Source: Phytoseiulus persimilis (Eukaryota; Arthropoda; Arachnida; Mesostigmata; Phytoseiidae). Taken from it: a DNA stretch of 64,000 nt. Location of the stretch: the NCBI GenBank assembly GCA_037576195.1, contig CM075104.1, positions 17,872,211 to 17,936,210 on the forward strand, read 5' to 3'. A program made the translations under genes and the position numbers. The notes under the pieces are model-generated. The model was not told the origin of the DNA. It saw only the letters and a list, made by a program, of their open reading frames with translations, and did not search any database. The stretch's first letter is position 1, and every line of letters starts with the position of its first letter. Positions 58,637 through 64,000 of this stretch are shown here, piece after piece.

Positions 58637-60075
58637 TCACGACACGTTGCAAGAGTTCCTCTTAAGGAGTGCTTTGTCTTTCAGAGAAGGCTGGGTGTTA
58701 TGCACGGGTAACGATTTGCGGCGCTGCTTGTTGACGATGCGCTCGTTCAACTCGTAGGGGATCTTGCACTGTAGCATAATGCGACGGAAGATCTCGATGA
58801 TATTGCGTCCGTCTTTCGCCGAACATTCAACGTACGCGAGCTCCCAATCGATTGAAACGAGAGTTTCGGCTATTTCTCGTTTGATTCGCCACGTATCGGT
58901 GCTGTAATCGGCCTTGTTCGCAACGACAATTATCGATCTGCGCTCTTTGTTGTTGTAGGAGAGAATCTCGTCCCGTAATTGGACAACCTGCTCGAAAGAA
59001 GCAGCGTCGTCGACGGCGAACACCAGCAAGAACGCGTCTCCTAAAAACAAAAACAATATCAGGCTACTTAATTCCGCCCAACTCAAGCGTCCACCGCCCT
59101 TGCTCGGCTTCCTCCGCCGGAATGCTTCTAGAGGCCGCGAACAAATGCTGTGTGGAGAGCCAGGCCAGAGCGGCATTCGTGGCCTGAGATCCGTGCTGAA
59201 TTAACGCCACACACTTAAACGTGATAAATAATATATATGACAGCTGCTGTTGGAAGTAGTTGTCTCGGCCCGCTCTATCACGACGCCTTGAATGCGGGTG
59301 GAGGAGCCAGCCCGACGTCTAAATATTTCCTAACATCTGATCGCAACCTTCACTTAGGGCCTTAGTGAAACGAGTTCCGGCAGACATCAGCCCGATCACC
59401 TCGCTTCATTTCTTAACCCGCAGGAGTGTCGCGTGGTTAGTACTCTGTGGGCCATGACCAAATCCGCGCAGCCACAGTCGGATCGTTCCCGACGGGAGAG
59501 AGGCGGCCCGAGTCCGACAAGGAGCCAAAAGGAAGCAGTCCGGAAAACTATGGGCCACATCGTCCCCGATAAATCGAAGATCTGATCTGGCTGCTCACCT
59601 GTTTCGATTGAGAGCCTACGCATCGCGGGAAACTCGTACGACCCTGATGTGTCGATGATGTCCAATGTGATTGAGATTCCTACAAATCAGAACTTGAGCG
59701 TGGAAACTCGACTCCAGATTCGGAATAATATCGCCGACTTCCCCGCAGTAGGAAGCGGATTCAGCAGAAAAGAAAAATTGCTTATTCTGAGTTGATTCAA
59801 TTTTCGGAGACTCCGAGTGGGTTCGTTCAGCTTCGGAACGGAAACGAGCTTTCACCTTGGGAACGCTCACCATTGAAATCGAATTCGCCAGAATGAAACT
59901 CCTCGACCGTTGGCGTGTATTTCACCGGGAAGTGGTTGTAGAGGAATCTCTGTATCACGGCTGACTTCCCGACTCGCGAAGCACCCATCACCACCAGTTT
60001 GTAGTGATCCTTCACGGAGACACCCGCAGACGCTTCTGCTATGGTTGAGAGCAGGGAATCTGTCCGTATCGGCAT
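58637..60075 (-). CDS. Dexras/Rhes-type Ras-like GTPase, CaaX protein
   Basis: Three coding exons on the minus strand (60075-59871, 59679-59599, 59040-58637) encode 229 residues, both junctions phase 1. Motifs follow Ras order: GASRVGKS (residues 31-38), TPTVEEF with switch I Thr56, DIIDTSG (75-81), the [12 protein letters not shown] stretch typical of Dexras1/Rhes proteins (85-96), NKAD (137-140) and ECSAK (167-171). All nucleotide-binding residues are intact. As in that family, Ser follows Thr in G3 (DTSG). The basic tail ends in CNVS, a CaaX box favouring farnesylation, so membrane anchoring is expected. The start ATG is preceded by a strong acceptor (pyrimidine tract and TTGTAG, ending at 60080), which implies a 5' UTR exon upstream. 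It is shorter than vertebrate Dexras1 because the loop before NKxD and the tail are compact. Confidence 0.95.
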
Positions 60076-60081
60076 TTTTCT

Positions 60082-62374
60082 ACAATGGAAAGAGAAGCAA
60101 ACATCATGCTTCGACCACGCCGCTTCTGCACCTCTCCATTCCCACCTCGGCCCGTCGAGAGGGGAGAGCTGTGGTTTAACCGCCGTCACCCTCAATCATC
60201 GCCCTCCTCGATCTCTGACATCAACATTCCCTCGATCTGACTCAATGGTTTTGTTTGATTGCGTTTCTGACGAGACTGATCCGCTTTTTCTTGCGAGAGA
60301 GATTTCCTGACACTTCCCGACCTGTCGAATATCGAGGAAATTCGTCCTAAATGCATCGATAACCGGCGGCACTCAGAGATGGACGTTGCACATTTGCCGC
60401 GATGCACTGTTCACTCGACATTCGAAGCCCTAGCTGAACCTATCGTCACTCGATCTCCTCAGGATCGATCTGAGACAATCGTCGAATCGGAACGCTTCAT
60501 CCGATAGCGCAGTCCCAGAACACATGCGATAAATCAAACGGAAACTCCAGCGCGCTCACCGCGTTACCCGATCGTTGTGATTCTCATAAGTGCACAATTG
60601 CTCTTGCATCACCCGACTTATTTCTGGCTCTATCTCACAAGGATAATGAGCACAACGTGTTTGCATACGGGCAGAGCGAAGTCAAGAGTCCTGCAGAAGG
60701 AAACAGTCCGAGACGTTTGCGGATTCCTCGAATCAGATGTCTCTCTACAATGCTTCGTCACGGCTGAACTCAGCCAAGAGTTCCAAGAATCGCATAAGAG
60801 AGAAGTTTCCGTTAGGCTCTGGAGAGATCAGTGAACCGAGTAGCCGCGTCAACGCTGGCTACCTCTTGATCACGAATACGTCTGCTCGCACATGTTGCAA
60901 CTGAGCTCGTTGGCCATTGAACAATCGAATTATTCGTTCCTGGCCGAGGTCCCTTGACATTATTCTAAATTCGTGATCCATCATCTTTTACACTACAACG
61001 GATCGCGGGCAGTGCTCCCGTACAGGCTCCGATGCTCAGCTCGAACGAATGCCATCATCATCTGTTCAGATTTGGGAGAAGAACTCCGATTCAGCGTGAT
61101 TCCCCTTCTGGTTTCCTAGTGTGAAAAATTGTTCGTCTCACAACTCAAAGGAAACAAGTCGGAGATCATGCGAAGTTGATCGGCTCCAGCTGTGTCTTCT
61201 CAATCACCACCGGAAACATGAATTCGAACTCTTCACTCGAATACAGAACGTTTCCGAGTACTCACGTAGGTTGCGTTGACGGAGGAGAATTTCGCTCGTT
61301 ACCGCACTTTTCACGCCCATGAGCAACTCCTGCCGCAAATGGTGGCTCGGACGTCAGAACTCAGATTTCAAATGGGACTTTAAGGCTGTCACGACTCAGC
61401 GAATTCCAAACTGGACCAACACGATGGAAGCGGCGTGGAGTAGCAAACTTCCACCAGACGCATCGTTCAGCGGGAACTGACCGTACGGACAGCGATAGAC
61501 TTCTCGGAGTAAGTGAGGAAACAGGCTTCCTCCCGCGGACGAAATGGACTCGGTCGAGGTGCGCTCAGTTCTTCGAGCTCCGCGGCGGTGGAGGCGCCAC
61601 TCGGGGTTGAAATTGACGATCCCACCGCGGATTCAACAGACTTCCACCAGACTTAGATGAATCGGTCAATGTTCCCACAGAGGCAGGGTCTCCGCTGAGC
61701 TGGTGGAGCCCGAAAAGGGCACGCTTCGACGGTAGAATACTCGTGCCATCGTAAATCCATCGAGAAAGTTCTGAGTTGACGCAGGGACTCGCTTTGACCG
61801 GGCTTCGCGAGCCAAGAATGAACGGAGGAAGGAAGTTCACGAATAACAGGTAGCCTCCGAAACGAGGTCGCAACATACGGGCAGGAATTCGCTCCGAGGG
61901 AACGCGAAAGATGAGGTCGAGGGTTTCTCGAGTCAGCTGTTGGGGGCCCATGAGGCGTCCCCCATGGGGTTTCAAGTTATCGAGGTCGATGAAAGTAGAA
62001 TCCGGTAGTTGCTCATCTAGCTCATAGAATCCCCAGAGTTTACTGTAGAACTCACTTGAATATGGAAGGTAAACTTCCTTTCCTGACCACCCGAGGATCC
62101 AGTGTGCAGCTTGGTTTGCGCACGCTCTCGGAGGAAACCAAATCCACGCGGACGGAGTAAAAGAGCTATGGCGAACGGTTGGCGAGAAGGCTGCGGGCTA
62201 GCTTTGCTCGTTGGCTACTCGTATGTCGTCAGTTCAGAACGCTAGTTCCGTAAGCAAATGGTGCTCGAGAGCCTGTCGGAATAACTAAAATTCACGGGGA
62301 TTTCGCTTCTACTTCTGTCAGTCCTCTGAGAGCAGCGCTCTTATTTAACTGTTTCCCTGCGCGGGGAAAGGACC
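60082..62374. other. Unassigned, upstream of Dexras-like gene
   Basis: This should contain the 5' UTR exon and promoter of the Dexras-like gene (minus strand), but I cannot place them. A plus frame from ATG 60646 (62 codons, A at -3) and a minus frame at 61565-61975 are open without further support. Confidence 0.45.
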
Positions 62375-62930
62375 ATGGGAACGGGCGAGGGACTCGAGTT
62401 GGGAACACGTGTGGAAAGAGTCGACCTTGGGAGTGAGAGTTGCGGCCTTGACTTCGAGACTGCAGATGTCCACTCGGAGGAGGGAACCAACTTGTTCACA
62501 TGGGTAGGGGTCTTCTTGTCCCGGTCCGGATTTAGGATGCAAGTGTTTCTCCGGCTAAAGGGTTGGCTCAATCGATTGGAGGACACTTCCCGCGAGCTCC
62601 TTGCTACCCGCGACCGCTGTGGCAAGCAAAGAGTTCGGAACGCAATCTGTCCGCTCACGGAACTTCGACTGCAAGAAGTGTGTCCCTGCGACGTCTCCAC
62701 TATTTGCTGCAGCTGGCATCAAAGTGAACGTCACGTCGCCCTCGATGCCCGACCCGCATGAGCGCCAATTAATCCGGCGATGGCGAGACCTTAGCGACAA
62801 TGATGTTCACTGGGAAGACCATAAACTTTCCGCGAAGGTCCTGAACTACTTACGTAGACACACATCGAATTCGAATACGGAATCGCTGGAATCGAACGAA
62901 AATATCATGGGCGAATGGCGAGGGAGTTAA
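62375..62930 (+). CDS. Candidate gene, one or two exons, unknown protein
   Basis: An ATG in an ideal context (GGACCATGG) at 62375 opens a 128-codon frame to 62761. Alternatively, a GTGAGA donor after 62432 (phase 1) joins to a strong acceptor (CTATTTGCTGCAG) at 62713. That exon continues for 72 codons to a TAA at 62930 and gives 91 residues in all. The second reading has a hydrophilic, charged C-terminal part (DNDVHWEDHKLSAKVLNYLR) and better splice signals. No domain is recognised and no AATAAA follows. The minus strand is open over 62341-62700 from a GTG, so this remains tentative. Confidence 0.3.
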
Positions 62931-63085
62931 CGGGAAGCGGATTCACGTGATCCACGTGACCACATGGATTCCTTCAATAGAAAAAAAAAATCAACCAACT
63001 CGGATCGAAAACAAGGGAGCATATCTTGACGTGAATCAGAGACTATGTTCTAACAGCAGGCGAGCGTGTGGGTTGATGATGCGCT

Positions 63086-63091
63086 TTTATT
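63086..63091 (-). terminator. Poly(A) signal of small secreted protein gene
   Basis: AATAAA on the minus strand begins 15 bases after the TGA stop, an extremely short 3' UTR that still fits a functional gene end. Confidence 0.8.
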
Positions 63092-63106
63092 TCAGGTCGG
63101 CTGGAG

Positions 63107-63752
63107 TCAACCGTTCCCAAACTGACACTGACATCCACAAGGCACAGCGATCTGATCGTTGTCAAACTTCTGAGATTCTTCGTCAAAAACAATCATTGGA
63201 GCGAACCCGTATTTCTGAGCACACAGGCTAATTTCCCGGGGTGAGTTGAGTTTTATGTCACCGGAACAAGCACTCCCTTCGCTCCTGTAAACACAGACCA
63301 ATTAGGAAAGGAATCTCATCGAAGTCGGGGGTGTCAAAGTCTGAATTGAATTGGGGACTTGCTTGCTCAGACAAACTGAATCAGCTGGAGGCAGCCGTAT
63401 CTATGATATTACTAGTTCCTTGAGGATTTCCTGGGGTGGGATTCTACTTCGTATACGTAGCAGTCAGAGAGCAAAACTCTAGAAGCTCGAGATTACGGTA
63501 ACGCGCGAATTCGACGCGTAGTGAAGCCCCTCTATCGGCCTTAAACTGTGACTGACGATCAACTCGGTGTTCCGGACAGATCACTCACACGCAGTAAGCG
63601 CCATGCACGACCTGACGGCCTGTCAGGTATCTCCACTTCCCATCCTTGTTTCTACCGATCTCGGGGTATTCATTCGGCTTGGTTATTTCGCTGCACAAAC
63701 TTGCAAAACCACCTGAAATAACCAATAAGGTCAAATTGAGCAACAACTTCAT
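63107..63752 (-). CDS. Small secreted cysteine-containing protein
   Basis: Two minus-strand exons (63752-63589 and 63284-63107) separated by a 304-base intron encode 113 residues. The donor is GTGAGT, the acceptor TTTACAG, and the junction phase 2. The protein starts with a clear signal peptide (MKLLLNLTLLVISGGFAS). The mature part has cysteines at 20, 54, 61, 76, 104, 106 and 108, the last three as CGCQC near the C-terminus, so a disulphide-stabilised extracellular protein is expected. The exon junction falls right after the second cysteine. I do not recognise the family. It resembles small secreted proteins common in mites and ticks only in general layout. Only the second exon appears as a long frame. 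The AATAAA 15 bases past the stop supports the model. Confidence 0.78.
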
Positions 63753-64000
63753 GTTCAAGAAGCCCGCTCAAGTAATTTTCCCCTCATGCATGATGTGTGC
63801 CCAATCCGTCACGAAAGTCTCTCTTTGCTCCAGCATTCTTCCCGATTTGCCTCAAGCCGCTGTGAGGGCAAAAAACTTTGTTTTCATTCCATCTGATGTC
63901 TTGGTTGGCGTTGGTTTGATTCACTTGGAATACATTCCAAAATATTCTGCGCCGAAACCGCATCGTTGCGGATTACTTTGCGAAACAACCAGCGGCGTGA

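Noticed and set aside
1..64000. CRISPR array, phage, operon or bacterial defence system
   Set aside because: There are no regularly spaced direct repeats, no tightly packed co-directional genes and no prokaryotic signals; the firm genes have spliceosomal introns and poly(A) signals.

Overview
This window looks like nuclear DNA of an arthropod. Genes are split by short introns with GT..AG borders (mostly GTGAGT-type donors and pyrimidine-rich acceptors), have AATAAA signals close behind their stops, and sit among tRNA-derived SINE, MITE-like and microsatellite sequence. There is no operon spacing, no bacterial ribosome binding sites and no rRNA or tRNA gene. Near-balanced base composition, compact genes and the gene types would fit a mite such as a phytoseiid, but that is an inference and no sequence search was possible.

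Five genes are supported well. From left to right they are: a divergent Ras-like small GTPase (plus strand, 21304-22565, three exons); a secreted PI-PLC X-domain protein (plus, 41666-45074, five exons); a small basic coiled-coil protein of unknown function (minus, 49335-50037, three exons); a Dexras/Rhes-type Ras GTPase with a CaaX box (minus, 58637-60075, three coding exons, with a microsatellite in its likely 3' UTR); and a small secreted cysteine-containing protein (minus, 63107-63752, two exons). Exon phases join without error in all five, and four of them have a poly(A) signal within 200 bases of the stop.

The rest is mostly unassigned. Stop codons are sparse, so long frames are often open on both strands and many exon-like chains can be built. 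The best are listed as low-confidence candidates at 3625, 8618, 31146, 40895, 51400, 54623 and 62375, along with four long uninterrupted frames. None of these has a recognisable domain.

Repeats and mobile elements: a 45-bp-period minisatellite (7052-7432), a tRNA-derived SINE fragment (about 9886-10024, minus), a perfect 15-bp hairpin (12314-12348), a G16 tract (15361-15376), a 17-bp tandem array followed by a degenerate duplication and an inverted copy (18457-18697), a pogo-like MITE with TA target duplication (19206-19454), two copies of a roughly 240-bp inverted-repeat element (29675-29917 with a 9-bp target duplication, and 55496-55733), and (AATC)10 (57973-58012).

Three of the five firm genes belong to signalling families (two Ras-like GTPases and a PLC-X protein). 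They lie 19 and 14 kb apart on different strands, and nothing in the sequence ties them together functionally. No new multi-gene system is evident. The most unusual single item is the Ras-like protein at 21304, which keeps nucleotide-binding motifs but has lost key switch residues.
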